Source of the DNA: JBLHGU01 sp047615875
Lineage (GTDB): Bacteria > Pseudomonadota > Gammaproteobacteria > Arenicellales > CAJQKF01
Assembly (NCBI GenBank): GCA_047615875.1
Contig: JBLHGU010000011.1
Span: 1 to 53,472, forward strand
DNA: 53,472 nucleotides
Reading direction: 5' to 3'
The translations under genes and the position numbers were made by a program. The notes under the pieces were generated by a model. That model was given only the letters and a program-made list of their open reading frames with translations, searched no databases and was not told where the DNA came from. This document shows, in pieces, positions 1 to 8,870 of the stretch. Within the stretch, counting starts at the first letter, position 1; every line of letters starts with the position of its first letter.

Positions 1-149
1 AAGCCTGATCAATTACCCCTTTCAATTAGGTGGTTAGTTTTAAGTCTATTCAACAGTCGCTGACGAGATTGTTCAGATGATATTAAATGCTCACTCCTAG
101 TTTCTAATATAGAGTAACCTTCGATACTAAAACCAGTCATAATCGCTTG

Positions 150-815
150 ATGAATGAAAAAATAACCACACCTTTTTTGAATGTTTATTACGTGCTTGAT
201 CCAATGTGCAGTTGGTGCTGGGCATTTCGGGATAGTTGGTTGGCATTGTTGAAAGAACTACCTGAAGAGGTGAACATTCGTTATGTTTTGGGCGGCCTCG
301 CTGCGGATTCCGATACACCAATGGCAGATTCTATGCGTCAGGGCCTTCAGCAAACCTGGGCAATGATTGCTGAACGTACTGGCACTGAGTTTAATTTTGA
401 TTTCTGGAGCAATAATACCCCGCGGAGATCTACCTATCCTGCCTGTCGAGCTGTAATTTCTGCAGCCAGACTGAAACCAGGGAGTCTGTTAGATATGGTG
501 CACGCGATCCAACGTGCCTATTACATGCAAGCGAAAAACCCCTCCGATACGACGATTCTATGTGACTGCGCAGAGTCGATCGGAATAGATCGAAAATCCT
601 TTGCTGAGGAGCTAGAAAGTGAAGTCGTAGAGCAGGATTTTCAAAAAAACCTGTATTTAGCTCAAACAATGGGCATTCAAGGCTTTCCTGCGGTGCTTGT
701 CGTTGCTCAAAAAAATGACAACGAAAAGCCTGCTCATCATCTTATAACTTCTGGTTATTGTGATGCGCAAACCTTGGTCGAAAACTGGCACCGCCAGATA
801 TCTTTGGCTGTATAA
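150..815 (+). CDS. DsbA-family (FrnE-like) thiol-disulfide oxidoreductase
   Basis: Predicted thioredoxin-fold protein of the DsbA superfamily (COG3531-like), about 221 residues. The redox motif is C20-S-W-C23, preceded by a beta strand ending Y-V-L-D-P-M, and the cis-proline loop reads G-F-P-A near residue 178; the helical insertion typical of DsbA lies between. No signal peptide is visible, so a cytoplasmic thiol reductase or isomerase role is more likely than periplasmic oxidation. The ATG at 150 is preferred to the TTG at 147. Upstream (1-146) shows no recognisable gene. It lies just ahead of the atp operon but is separated from it by a strong promoter, so it is probably transcribed separately. 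Substrate unknown. Confidence 0.8.
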   Translation: MNEKITTPFLNVYYVLDPMCSWCWAFRDSWLALLKELPEEVNIRYVLGGLAADSDTPMADSMRQGLQQTWAMIAERTGTEFNFDFWSNNTPRRSTYPACRAVISAARLKPGSLLDMVHAIQRAYYMQAKNPSDTTILCDCAESIGIDRKSFAEELESEVVEQDFQKNLYLAQTMGIQGFPAVLVVAQKNDNEKPAHHLITSGYCDAQTLVENWHRQISLAV

Positions 816-1008
816 AGATATTAATTGGCAGTTATATGTAATTAATTCTTGATTTCGATCTATTTTCGGTAAATTTCGACTGACATCGGATGCTAGTAAT
901 ATAATGCTAAAAGAGTAGATAGGCTAATTTCGTCGAGCTAACCAATGTTTACATTAGCGGCGTTCTAAACACTTATTATCAATATTAAAAAAGTTTTTAT
1001 TACTTTTC

Positions 1009-1037
1009 TTGACCCTGCCATACGTGATAATTATACT
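1009..1037 (+). promoter_or_regulatory. Sigma-70 promoter of the atp operon
   Basis: TTGACC (1009-1014), a 17-nt spacer and TATACT (1032-1037) form a near-consensus sigma-70 promoter. Transcription would start near 1044, leaving a leader of only about 18 nt before the atpI ATG at 1062. No good Shine-Dalgarno sequence fits in that leader, which would keep AtpI yield low compared with the structural subunits. Confidence 0.7.
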
Positions 1038-1061
1038 TCGCGCCTCTTTACGGCGACCTCA

Positions 1062-1496
1062 ATGCATTTCTCCGATCAATCGTGTGATGAAAATGCCGTC
1101 AATTCCTTGCAAATTGGAATACGACGGGTACTCACCGCACAGGTCCTGATCAGCGCGATTTTGGCGATTGCGATACTGATAGCTTTAGGTACACACCCGG
1201 CAATCAGTTCAGGATATGGTGCCCTTCTTGGGTTTTTGAGTGCAGTTGTAACTGGCCGTAGTGTGATGCGGTCTAGTGAATCTGCTGTATCACGGCCCAG
1301 TCTGGCTTTGCTTCCGGTGTATTCCGGAATGTTGCAAAAACTGCTGATAGCAGCCCTCGGGGTGGGGATTGGTATCAAGCTTCTGAATTTGCAACCGATT
1401 TTTATATTGTCGGGTTTGTTGGTGACGCAATTCGCTTATGTGTTTGCGGTACGCAATAATTCGACCAAACGAACAAATATTTCTGAAGAAGATTAA
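1062..1496 (+). CDS. atpI: ATP synthase subunit I (AtpI)
   Basis: Small hydrophobic protein (144 residues) at the head of the ATP synthase operon, matching AtpI in position, length and a four-helix membrane pattern (helices near 25-45, 50-65, 85-105 and 110-130). AtpI is not part of the finished enzyme; in the family it helps assemble the c-ring or stabilise subunit a. The start has no clear ribosome binding site and sits about 18 nt from the predicted transcription start. The stop is 2 nt before atpB. Sequence conservation in this family is low, so the call leans on context. Confidence 0.8.
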   Translation: MHFSDQSCDENAVNSLQIGIRRVLTAQVLISAILAIAILIALGTHPAISSGYGALLGFLSAVVTGRSVMRSSESAVSRPSLALLPVYSGMLQKLLIAALGVGIGIKLLNLQPIFILSGLLVTQFAYVFAVRNNSTKRTNISEED

Positions 1497-1498
1497 AC

Positions 1499-2365
1499 AT
1501 GGCATCATCGGGTACTGTTACTTCTACTGAGTACATTCGCCACCATCTGACCAATTTAACCTATGGTCAAAAGACGGATGGCAGCTGGGGCTTAGCCCAT
1601 GGTTCAGAAGATCTGGCCGAAATGGGTTTTATGGCGTTTCACGTAGACAGCGTTTTATGGTCTTTGGTTTTGGGCGGCGTGTTCCTATGGCTGTTCAAAA
1701 AAGTTGCCGATAAGGTAACCACCGGTGTGCCCGATGGCATGCAGAACTTCGTTGAGATGATTATTGATTTTATTGACGAGAATGTACGTGGCTCGTTCAG
1801 TGGTAAAAATGACTTGGTTGCGCCGATGGCGTTAACCTTGTTTTGCTGGATATTTTTGATGAACACCATGGATTTGGTGCCGGTAGACTTGCTGCCCTGG
1901 ATTTTCGCCAAGCTGCATATTGCCGAATATATGAAAGTTGTACCCACTACTGATCCTAATATTACTTTCGGTATGGCGGGCTCAGTATTTATATTGATGG
2001 TGTTTTACAGCATTACCAACAAAGGCTTGGGTGGCTTTGCTGCGGAATTAACCATGCATCCTTTCGAATCCAAGAACCCGGTAATGAAACTGCTGTTTAT
2101 TCCGGTCAATTTCTTCCTGGAATTCGTCAGTCTAATTTCCAAGCCAATTTCGCATTCGCTGCGTTTATTCGGCAACATGTATGCCGGTGAGATGATTTTC
2201 ATCCTCATCTCACTTATGTTTAGTGGTGGTCTGGCATTAATAACCTTCGGTGGTGCATTGCAATTGATATGGGCGATTTTCCATATTCTAGTAATCACCC
2301 TGCAGGCGTTTATTTTTATGGTGTTGACCATTGTCTATCTAGACATGGCGCATCAGCATCATTAA
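1499..2365 (+). CDS. atpB: F0F1 ATP synthase subunit a
   Basis: Membrane subunit a of the F0 sector (288 residues), forming the proton half-channels against the c-ring. The conserved helix S-L-R-L-F-G-N-M-Y-A-G-E carries the essential arginine at R222, followed by the C-terminal hydrophobic hairpin ending in a His-rich tail. Length and the N-terminal H-H-L-T-N-L-T region match gammaproteobacterial AtpB. It begins 2 nt after atpI, which suggests translational coupling. Confidence 0.97.
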   Translation: MASSGTVTSTEYIRHHLTNLTYGQKTDGSWGLAHGSEDLAEMGFMAFHVDSVLWSLVLGGVFLWLFKKVADKVTTGVPDGMQNFVEMIIDFIDENVRGSFSGKNDLVAPMALTLFCWIFLMNTMDLVPVDLLPWIFAKLHIAEYMKVVPTTDPNITFGMAGSVFILMVFYSITNKGLGGFAAELTMHPFESKNPVMKLLFIPVNFFLEFVSLISKPISHSLRLFGNMYAGEMIFILISLMFSGGLALITFGGALQLIWAIFHILVITLQAFIFMVLTIVYLDMAHQHH

Positions 2366-2427
2366 ATAGTAGTTGTAACTTTTTTATTTTTTTGTGATTA
2401 AAACTTCCATAAATTTCGGAGACTAAG

Positions 2428-2658
2428 ATGGAATCAGCACTTCTGTATATCGCTGGCGCGATCATGATGGGCCTGGGCGCTTTGGGCGCTGCAGTAGGTA
2501 TCGGTATCCTCGGTGGCCGCTTTCTTGAGGGCGCTGCCCGCCAGCCGGAACTCATTCCGATGCTGCGGACCCAGTTCTTCATCGTCATGGGTCTGGTCGA
2601 CGCGGTTCCTATGATCGCTGTCGGTATCGCCATGTATGTTCTTTTCGCTGTGGCCTAA
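2428..2658 (+). CDS. atpE: F0F1 ATP synthase subunit c
   Basis: Proteolipid c subunit (76 residues), two transmembrane helices joined by the polar loop A-R-Q-P-E. The ion-carrying carboxylate is D58 in G-L-V-D-A-V-P-M. Aspartate there, and absence of the glutamate/serine set of sodium-type rings, indicates a proton-driven enzyme. A purine-rich sequence (TTTCGGAGACTAAG) just before the ATG provides a good ribosome binding site, as expected for the subunit needed in most copies. Confidence 0.97.
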   Translation: MESALLYIAGAIMMGLGALGAAVGIGILGGRFLEGAARQPELIPMLRTQFFIVMGLVDAVPMIAVGIAMYVLFAVA

Positions 2659-2704
2659 TTTTAAGGAACCTGGCCAATTAACCACTTAATAAGGGTTTAG
2701 CGAA

Positions 2705-3175
2705 ATGAATATTAATTTGACCTTGTTTTTCCAGATGATCTTTTTCATCGTGTTTATCTGGTTTAGCAAAAAATACGTGTGGGTACCGATGATCGGTGCA
2801 CTCAACGAGCGTAAGGGCAAAATTGCCGATGGTCTCGCCGCTGCGGATAAGGGTTTTAAGGCTGAAGAAGTAGGTCGTCAAAAAGCTGACGATGTTGTTT
2901 CCGACGCCCGATCCCAGGCCGCAGAAATCATTGCCAAAGCTGAAAAGCGTGGCAGTGAAATTGTCGAGGAAGCCAAAGACGGTGCCCGGACAGAAGGTGA
3001 GCGTATCGTTAGCTCGGCTCGTTCCGAAATTGATCGCGAGATCAATCAGGCTAAAGAAGAATTGCGTAGCAAAGTTGGTGAACTCGCTGTTGCTGGTGCA
3101 AGGAAAATTTTAGCCAAAGAAATTGACGCCGGTGCGCACAGCAAAATGCTGGACGACGTGGCGGCGCAACTTTAA
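2705..3175 (+). CDS. atpF: F0F1 ATP synthase subunit b
   Basis: Peripheral-stalk subunit b (156 residues): one N-terminal membrane helix (about residues 4-24), then a long charged alpha-helical region rich in Ala, Lys, Glu and Arg that forms the right-handed coiled-coil dimer. It links subunit a to delta and alpha. One copy of the gene is present, as in other gammaproteobacteria that use a b2 homodimer. It lies 46 nt after atpE and 12 nt before atpH. Confidence 0.96.
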   Translation: MNINLTLFFQMIFFIVFIWFSKKYVWVPMIGALNERKGKIADGLAAADKGFKAEEVGRQKADDVVSDARSQAAEIIAKAEKRGSEIVEEAKDGARTEGERIVSSARSEIDREINQAKEELRSKVGELAVAGARKILAKEIDAGAHSKMLDDVAAQL

Positions 3176-3187
3176 GGAACGTAAACC

Positions 3188-3724
3188 ATGGCTGAAATTG
3201 CTTCTCTGGCCCGGCCTTATGTCAAAGCTGTATTTGACATTGCTCAGGCCGAATCCGACCTGGCAGGTTGGAGCGACCAGTTGGAATTTCTCAGCGTCGT
3301 AGCTGCTGATCCACAGATTGCCACATTAGATGGTAATCCAAGGATGAGCTCTGAGGCACTGGGAGACCTGGTCATCGATGTATGCGGTGATCGGTTGTCT
3401 GACAAGGGCAAAAATCTGGTTCGACTGCTGGCCAGTAATCGCCGCCTATCAGTGGTAGGTGAGATTGCAGAGCAATATGAATTGCTCAGGGCAGAGGCGG
3501 AGAATCAGATTGATGCCGAGGTTGTTACCGCTACTTCAATCACCGACGAACAACGCGCCAGTATTGCTGCTGCCCTGGAAAAACGCCTGGGTCGCACTGT
3601 AAAACTGGAGACTTCTGTTAATGAGGATATCCTGGGTGGTGCGGTAATTCGTGCCGGCGACTGGGTATTTGACGGTTCTATCAGGGCGCAGCTGCAGAAA
3701 ATGGCCAGCGCCGTGAGTGGATAA
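3188..3724 (+). CDS. atpH: F0F1 ATP synthase subunit delta
   Basis: Subunit delta (178 residues), which caps the alpha3beta3 hexamer and holds the b dimer. It starts with the typical S-L-A-R-P-Y-V-K-A-V-F helix and ends with the conserved E-D-I-L-G-G-A-V-I-R-A-G-D-W-V-F-D-G-S segment. A GGAACG ribosome binding site precedes the ATG. Neighbours are atpF (12 nt upstream) and atpA (20 nt downstream). Confidence 0.96.
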   Translation: MAEIASLARPYVKAVFDIAQAESDLAGWSDQLEFLSVVAADPQIATLDGNPRMSSEALGDLVIDVCGDRLSDKGKNLVRLLASNRRLSVVGEIAEQYELLRAEAENQIDAEVVTATSITDEQRASIAAALEKRLGRTVKLETSVNEDILGGAVIRAGDWVFDGSIRAQLQKMASAVSG

Positions 3725-3744
3725 AGTTTTGAGGATTTCATAGT

Positions 3745-5292
3745 ATGTCCATCCAATTAAACCCGTCCGAAATCAGCGAGCTGATCAAGGATCGGATTGA
3801 AAATTTTGAAGCCGCAGCCGAGGCCAAGTCCGAAGGCACCGTGGTAGTCCTAACTGACGGTATCGCCCGTATTCATGGTCTCTCTGAAGCCATGCAAGGT
3901 GAGATGTTGGAATTTCCAGGTGACACATTCGGTCTTGCGCTCAACCTTGAGCAGGATTCTGTTGGTGCGGTAGTGCTAGGTGACTACGAGCATATTTCTG
4001 AAGGAGATACGGTTCGCTGTACCGGTCGTATTTTGGAAGTTCCCGTTGGTGAAGGTTTGCTGGGTCGAGTGGTTGACGCTTTGGGCGCACCAATCGACGC
4101 CAAGGGTCCTATCGAAGCCGTCCGAAATGAGCCCGTCGAAAAAGTGGCTCCTGGTGTAATCGAGCGCCAATCAGTAGATCAGCCAGTACAGACTGGTTTG
4201 AAATCTATTGATGCCATGGTTCCAATCGGTCGAGGTCAACGTGAATTAATCATCGGTGATCGTCAAACCGGTAAGACCGCTGTTGCAATCGATGCCATCA
4301 TTAATCAGAAAGGCACCGGAATTAAGTGTATCTACGTTGCTGTTGGCCAAAAGGCTTCATCAGTAGCCGACGTGGTACGCAAGCTTGAAGAACATGATGC
4401 ACTGGCACACACTATTGTAGTGGCTGCCACAGCAGCTGAATCTGCAGCCATGCAGTTCATTGCGCCATATGCCGGCGCTACCATGGGTGAGTACTTCCGT
4501 GATCGTGGTGAAGATGCACTGATTATCTATGATGACCTGACCAAACAGGCCTGGGCTTATCGTCAGATATCATTGTTACTGCGTCGTCCTCCTGGTCGTG
4601 AAGCTTATCCTGGTGACGTATTTTATTTGCACTCACGTTTGCTGGAACGAGCGGCGCGCATAAATGCTACCGAAGTAGAAAGACTCACAAACGGTGAAGT
4701 AAAAGGCAAAACTGGTTCTTTAACTGCAATGCCTATTATTGAAACCCAGGCGGGTGACGTATCAGCTTTCGTACCGACCAATGTAATCTCTATTACTGAT
4801 GGTCAGATCTTCCTCGAGTCTGATTTATTCAACGCTGGTATCCGACCTGCTATAAACGCTGGTTTGTCGGTATCTCGTGTAGGTGGCGCGGCTCAGACCA
4901 AGATTATTCAGAAGCTTGGTGGTGGTGTACGTCTGGCACTTGCTCAATATCGTGAGTTAGCGGCTTTCTCACAGTTTGCATCTGATCTTGACGAGGCGAC
5001 TCGCAAACAGCTGGAACGTGGCGAGCGCGTAACTGAAATGATGAAGCAGAAGCAATATGCACCTATGTCTGTTGCGGAAATGGCTCTGTCGCTTTATTCA
5101 GTTAACGAAGGCTACATGGATGATGTCCCGGTCAACAAGATCGTAGACTTCGAAGCAGGCTTACAGGCCTATGCTAAATCCAATCATGGTGAAGCACTGG
5201 AAGGTATCAACCAGAATCCTAAGTACGACGACGACAATCTCGGCGCACTGAAGAAAGTGGTTGAAGATTTCAAAGCTAACGGTTCCTGGTAG
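3745..5292 (+). CDS. atpA: F0F1 ATP synthase subunit alpha
   Basis: Non-catalytic nucleotide-binding subunit alpha (515 residues) of the F1 head. The Walker A motif G-D-R-Q-T-G-K-T is at 171-178 and the Walker B-like segment A-L-I-I-Y-D-D-L follows. The N-terminal helix, beta-barrel, nucleotide-binding and C-terminal helical domains are all present at normal length. A GAGGATTT ribosome binding site precedes the ATG. Confidence 0.98.
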   Translation: MSIQLNPSEISELIKDRIENFEAAAEAKSEGTVVVLTDGIARIHGLSEAMQGEMLEFPGDTFGLALNLEQDSVGAVVLGDYEHISEGDTVRCTGRILEVPVGEGLLGRVVDALGAPIDAKGPIEAVRNEPVEKVAPGVIERQSVDQPVQTGLKSIDAMVPIGRGQRELIIGDRQTGKTAVAIDAIINQKGTGIKCIYVAVGQKASSVADVVRKLEEHDALAHTIVVAATAAESAAMQFIAPYAGATMGEYFRDRGEDALIIYDDLTKQAWAYRQISLLLRRPPGREAYPGDVFYLHSRLLERAARINATEVERLTNGEVKGKTGSLTAMPIIETQAGDVSAFVPTNVISITDGQIFLESDLFNAGIRPAINAGLSVSRVGGAAQTKIIQKLGGGVRLALAQYRELAAFSQFASDLDEATRKQLERGERVTEMMKQKQYAPMSVAEMALSLYSVNEGYMDDVPVNKIVDFEAGLQAYAKSNHGEALEGINQNPKYDDDNLGALKKVVEDFKANGSW

Positions 5293-5302
5293 GAGTTAAG
5301 TC

Positions 5303-6166
5303 ATGGCCGGCGGCAAAGAAATACGTACCAAGATCAAGAGTATTCAAAATACGCAGAAGATCACTAAAGCCATGGAAATGGTGGCGGCGAGTAAAATGCG
5401 TAAAGCTCAAGATCGTATGAAAGCAGCTCGACCCTATGCGGACAAAATGCGCCAGGTTATTGCGCATCTGGCTCAGGCTAATCCGGAATACAAGCACACC
5501 TACACTATTGATCGAGAGATCAAGCGTGTGGGTTACATCCTGGTTTCCTCAGATCGCGGCCTATGCGGTGGTTTGAACGTAAACATGTATCGTGCCGCCG
5601 TTAATAGTATGACGGAATGGCAGGATAAGAATATCGATGTTGATGTGGCTTGTCTTGGTTCCAAGGGACTTGGCTTCTTCAAAAGATTTGGCGTTAATAT
5701 TCTGGCCGAAGCAACTCAATTAGGTGACGCACCGGCGATTATTGATCTGCTAGGTGCGGTACAGGTGATGTTGGATGCCTTTAACGAAGGCAAGATTGAT
5801 CGCCTGTTTCTGGTCAACACCGAATTCGTAAATACTATGACCCAGGCACCTACTGTAAGACAGTTGTTGCCTATTGCTGCTGAAAAGGCTGATGAGTCTT
5901 TGCAGCACCATTGGGATTATATCTACGAGCCGGATTCAAAAGAAGTGGTCGACGTATTGTTGACTCGTTATATCGAATCCCAGGTGTATCGCGGTGTAGT
6001 GGAAAATATTGCTTCAGAGCAAGCCGCCAGAATGGTTGCCATGAAGTCAGCATCTGACAATGCCGGCAACCTGATTGATGAACTGCAACTGGTCTATAAC
6101 AAGGCCCGCCAGGCAGCGATTACTCAGGAAATATCCGAGATCGTCGCGGGTGCCGCAGCAGTTTAG
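5303..6166 (+). CDS. atpG: F0F1 ATP synthase subunit gamma
   Basis: Central rotor shaft subunit gamma (287 residues). The N-terminal coiled-coil helix begins M-A-G-G-K-E-I-R-T-K-I and contains the conserved T-K-A-M-E-M-V-A-A-S-K-M; the C-terminal helix contains N-K-A-R-Q-A-A-I-T-Q-E. Both helices reach into the alpha3beta3 cavity. An AGGAG ribosome binding site sits before the ATG. An inverted repeat lies in the 73-nt gap before atpD. Confidence 0.97.
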   Translation: MAGGKEIRTKIKSIQNTQKITKAMEMVAASKMRKAQDRMKAARPYADKMRQVIAHLAQANPEYKHTYTIDREIKRVGYILVSSDRGLCGGLNVNMYRAAVNSMTEWQDKNIDVDVACLGSKGLGFFKRFGVNILAEATQLGDAPAIIDLLGAVQVMLDAFNEGKIDRLFLVNTEFVNTMTQAPTVRQLLPIAAEKADESLQHHWDYIYEPDSKEVVDVLLTRYIESQVYRGVVENIASEQAARMVAMKSASDNAGNLIDELQLVYNKARQAAITQEISEIVAGAAAV

Positions 6167-6186
6167 AACAGTTTTTAATTGTAAGC

Positions 6187-6208
6187 AGGATGATCAGGTT
6201 GTCATCCT
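6187..6208 (+). promoter_or_regulatory. Intercistronic hairpin between atpG and atpD
   Basis: AGGATGA and TCATCCT form a perfect 7-bp stem with an 8-nt loop in the longest gap inside the structural part of the operon. There is no T-tract after it, so it is not a terminator. It may affect mRNA stability or subunit dosage; this is inferred only from its position. Confidence 0.4.
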
Positions 6209-6239
6209 AATTTAAGAGAACATTTGAGGTTAAAGGGCT

Positions 6240-7619
6240 ATGAGTTCCGGAAACATTGTAGAAATTATCGGCGCTGTGGTAGACGTTCGTTTCCCACGTA
6301 CTGGTGTACCAAAGGTTTATCACGCGCTACACGTTAGCGAAACTGGCCTGACACTGGAAGTACAGCAGCAGATGGGTGACGGCATCGTACGTACCATCGC
6401 TATGGGATCATCCGATGGTCTGAAACGCGGTTTGGAAGTTACCAATACTGGTGCACCAATTTCAGTACCGGTTGGTCAGGCGACTCTCGGTCGTATCATG
6501 AACGTACTTGGCGAGCCAATTGACAGTGTTGGCCCCATTGATACTGATGAAAGAAGTCCAATTCACCGCAAGCCACCTGCTTACGCTGATCAGGCTGCCA
6601 GTGTTGAGATTCTGGAAACTGGCGTTAAAGTTATCGACCTGATCATGCCTATCGCCAAGGGCGGTAAGATTGGTCTGTTCGGTGGTGCCGGTGTAGGCAA
6701 GACCGTAACTCTGATGGAGTTGATCAACAACATCGCAGTACAACAGGAAGGCCTGTCAGTATTCGCCGGTGTTGGAGAGCGTACTCGTGAGGGTAATGAC
6801 TTCTACCACGAAATGTCTGAAGCCGGCGTTCTGGATAAGGTAGCCCTGGTTTATGGCCAGATGAACGAGCCTCCAGGCAATCGTTTGCGTGTTGCACTGT
6901 CTGGTCTAACCATGGCAGAGCATTTCCGTGACGAAGGACGTGACGTTCTGATGTTTATCGATAACATCTATCGTTATACCCTAGCAGGAACCGAAGTATC
7001 TGCGTTGTTAGGTCGTATGCCATCAGCGGTAGGCTATCAGCCCACACTGGCTGCGGAAATGGGTGCGCTACAAGAGCGTATTACTTCTACAAAAGATGGT
7101 TCAATCACATCGTTCCAGGCGGTATACGTACCAGCGGATGATTTGACCGATCCATCACCTGCAACTACTTTTGCTCACTTGGACGCGACACTAGTATTGT
7201 CTCGACAGGTAGCTGAGCTGGGTATTTACCCTGCAGTAGATCCACTGGATTCAACCAGTCGTCAGTTAGATCCATTGGTTGTTGGCCAGGAGCACTATGA
7301 CTGTGCTCGTGCCGTTCAGGGAACTCTGCAACGTTATAAAGAATTGCGCGATATCATCGCCATCCTGGGTATGGACGAGTTGTCTGATGAAGACAAGCAG
7401 TTAGTTTACCGCGCTCGCAAAATTCAGCGCTTCCTGTCCCAACCTTTCTTCGTAGCTCAGACTTTTACTGGTGCCGAAGGCAAGTACGTTACCCTGAAAG
7501 ATACCCTACGTGCATTCCAGGGCATTGTTAACGGTGACTACGATGCATTGCCAGAGCAGGCTTTTTACATGGTCGGTGGTATCGAAGAAGCCGTAGAAAA
7601 AGCCAAGACTATCACCTAA
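6240..7619 (+). CDS. atpD: F0F1 ATP synthase subunit beta
   Basis: Catalytic subunit beta (459 residues). The P-loop G-G-A-G-V-G-K-T is at 148-155, followed by the G-E-R-T-R-E-G-N-D-F segment that contains the catalytic glutamate, and Walker B L-M-F-I-D-N. The later A-L-L-G-R-M-P-S-A-V-G-Y-Q-P-T-L motif is fully conserved. Together with alpha it forms the three active sites for ATP synthesis. A weak GAGGTTAAAGGG ribosome binding site lies before the ATG. Confidence 0.98.
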   Translation: MSSGNIVEIIGAVVDVRFPRTGVPKVYHALHVSETGLTLEVQQQMGDGIVRTIAMGSSDGLKRGLEVTNTGAPISVPVGQATLGRIMNVLGEPIDSVGPIDTDERSPIHRKPPAYADQAASVEILETGVKVIDLIMPIAKGGKIGLFGGAGVGKTVTLMELINNIAVQQEGLSVFAGVGERTREGNDFYHEMSEAGVLDKVALVYGQMNEPPGNRLRVALSGLTMAEHFRDEGRDVLMFIDNIYRYTLAGTEVSALLGRMPSAVGYQPTLAAEMGALQERITSTKDGSITSFQAVYVPADDLTDPSPATTFAHLDATLVLSRQVAELGIYPAVDPLDSTSRQLDPLVVGQEHYDCARAVQGTLQRYKELRDIIAILGMDELSDEDKQLVYRARKIQRFLSQPFFVAQTFTGAEGKYVTLKDTLRAFQGIVNGDYDALPEQAFYMVGGIEEAVEKAKTIT

Positions 7620-7631
7620 AGGTAATTGCCC

Positions 7632-8054
7632 GTGGCAACCACTATAAAAGTAGACGTCGTTAGCGCCGAAGAGCATCTATGGAGCGGTGAAGGCACCATG
7701 GTGTTTGCACCGGCCAGCATGGGTGAAGTGGGTATTGCGCCCAAACACACCCAAATGCTGACCCCATTGACTGCTGGCGAAGTACGCGTACAAACCGAAG
7801 ACGGTGAAGAAGAGTTCTTCTACGTCTCCGGTGGCATGATGGAAGTACAACCGGATCTGGTAACCATTCTGTCTGATACCGCAATTCGCGCTGAAGATCT
7901 GGATGAGGCACGTGCCCTGGAAGCCCAGAAGCGTGCCGAACAAGCGATGAAAGATAAAACCAGCGTACTGGAGTTGGCTGCAGCCAAGGCCGAACTGATT
8001 CAGGCAGCCGCTCAGTTGCGAGCTATTCAGAAGCTTCGTGGAAAGCGCTCTTAA
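7632..8054 (+). CDS. atpC: F0F1 ATP synthase subunit epsilon
   Basis: Epsilon subunit (about 140 residues), which joins gamma to the c-ring and can inhibit ATP hydrolysis through its C-terminal helices. The N-terminal beta-sandwich starts K-V-D-V-V-S-A-E-E and the helical hairpin follows from about residue 85. A GTG start at 7632 fits best: the AAAGG at 7618-7622 is 9 nt away, and the resulting N-terminus matches the family, whereas the in-frame TTG at 7626 would be only 3 nt from that site. It is the last gene before the operon terminator. Confidence 0.95.
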   Translation: MATTIKVDVVSAEEHLWSGEGTMVFAPASMGEVGIAPKHTQMLTPLTAGEVRVQTEDGEEEFFYVSGGMMEVQPDLVTILSDTAIRAEDLDEARALEAQKRAEQAMKDKTSVLELAAAKAELIQAAAQLRAIQKLRGKRS

Positions 8055-8118
8055 TTTTCAATAATCCGGGGTAACTCCCAACTATTGAAAATCAGAACAC
8101 CCGGCCAACCCGGGTGTT
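8054..8118 (+). terminator. Double hairpin ending the atp operon
   Basis: Two stems follow atpC directly. The first is a perfect 10-bp inverted repeat, ATTTTCAATA (8054-8063) with TATTGAAAAT (8083-8092). The second is AACACCCG (8096-8103) with CGGGTGTT (8111-8118), followed by TGTCGTTT. The second is a plausible Rho-independent terminator with a weak U-tract; the first overlaps the stop codon region. Confidence 0.75.
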
Positions 8119-8282
8119 TGTCGTTTAGAACACTCGTCAGGGGTCTTCCCAGACTCGATTAAAACTTTTAGATTCAATTTCAATCATCACAAGACAAAAT
8201 TAATTTCGATACGATTTCTTTTCCCTCAAAAACTAAAACCAAACCAGGTCGATTTGTAGTGCAATACGACCGAGGAGCCATA

Positions 8283-8750
8283 ATGACCGAGCAAACCATA
8301 CAAAAAGACAAACTCGTCACCATTAATTATTCCATCCTCGACAACATGGGTCAGGTTATGGAGCAAAGCGAACTGCCTGTTTCTTACTTACACGGCCATG
8401 AGTTCGAATTATTTCCTCAAGTACTAACCGCTCTTGAAGGCCTGAAACCTGGCCAAAAAGTCAGCGTAGAGCTCAAACCCGAAGAAGCTTTTGGCCCTCA
8501 TAACCCCGATCTAACTTTTACTGACGATGTTCAGAATTCACCTAAAGAGGCTCGTTACATTGGTGCTGAGCTGGAAGCTAAAAGTGATACAGGTGAGGTT
8601 AGACGTTTTCGCGTTACCCGCATAGAAGAGGGAAGAATCACTGCAGATGCGAATCATCCTCTGGCGGGAAAGACAATTACCTATGAGATCAACATTACTG
8701 ATGTACGTGATCCCAATCCTGAGGAACTTCCAATCAAGGTTCTTCACTAG
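8283..8750 (+). CDS. FKBP-type peptidyl-prolyl isomerase (SlyD/SlpA type)
   Basis: Prolyl cis-trans isomerase and likely folding chaperone (155 residues). An FKBP half (V-T-I-N-Y-S-I-L-D) is split by an inserted flap domain, and the C-terminal signature D-A-N-H-P-L-A-G-K-T followed by Y-E-I-N-I marks the SlyD/SlpA branch. The His/Cys-rich metal-binding tail of SlyD is absent, which favours the SlpA (FkpB) type. ATG 8283 is chosen over GTG 8259 because GAGGAG ends 5 nt before it. Cytoplasmic: no signal peptide. Confidence 0.88.
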   Translation: MTEQTIQKDKLVTINYSILDNMGQVMEQSELPVSYLHGHEFELFPQVLTALEGLKPGQKVSVELKPEEAFGPHNPDLTFTDDVQNSPKEARYIGAELEAKSDTGEVRRFRVTRIEEGRITADANHPLAGKTITYEINITDVRDPNPEELPIKVLH

Positions 8751-8776
8751 TAGTTAATTCTCAATATTTTGGTCGC

Positions 8777-8794
8777 TCCCCGTTTAGGCGGGGA
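8777..8794 (+). terminator. Terminator after the FKBP gene
   Basis: TCCCCG and CGGGGA form a 6-bp GC stem with a 6-nt loop, followed by CGTTTG. It separates the FKBP gene from glmU. The T-tract is poor, so efficiency is uncertain. Confidence 0.5.
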
Positions 8795-8870
8795 CGTTTG
8801 AAAGATTAATAAATACCCCCTACCTCCCAACAAATAATATAATCAATCGGTCAAAATTCCGGACCCAATC

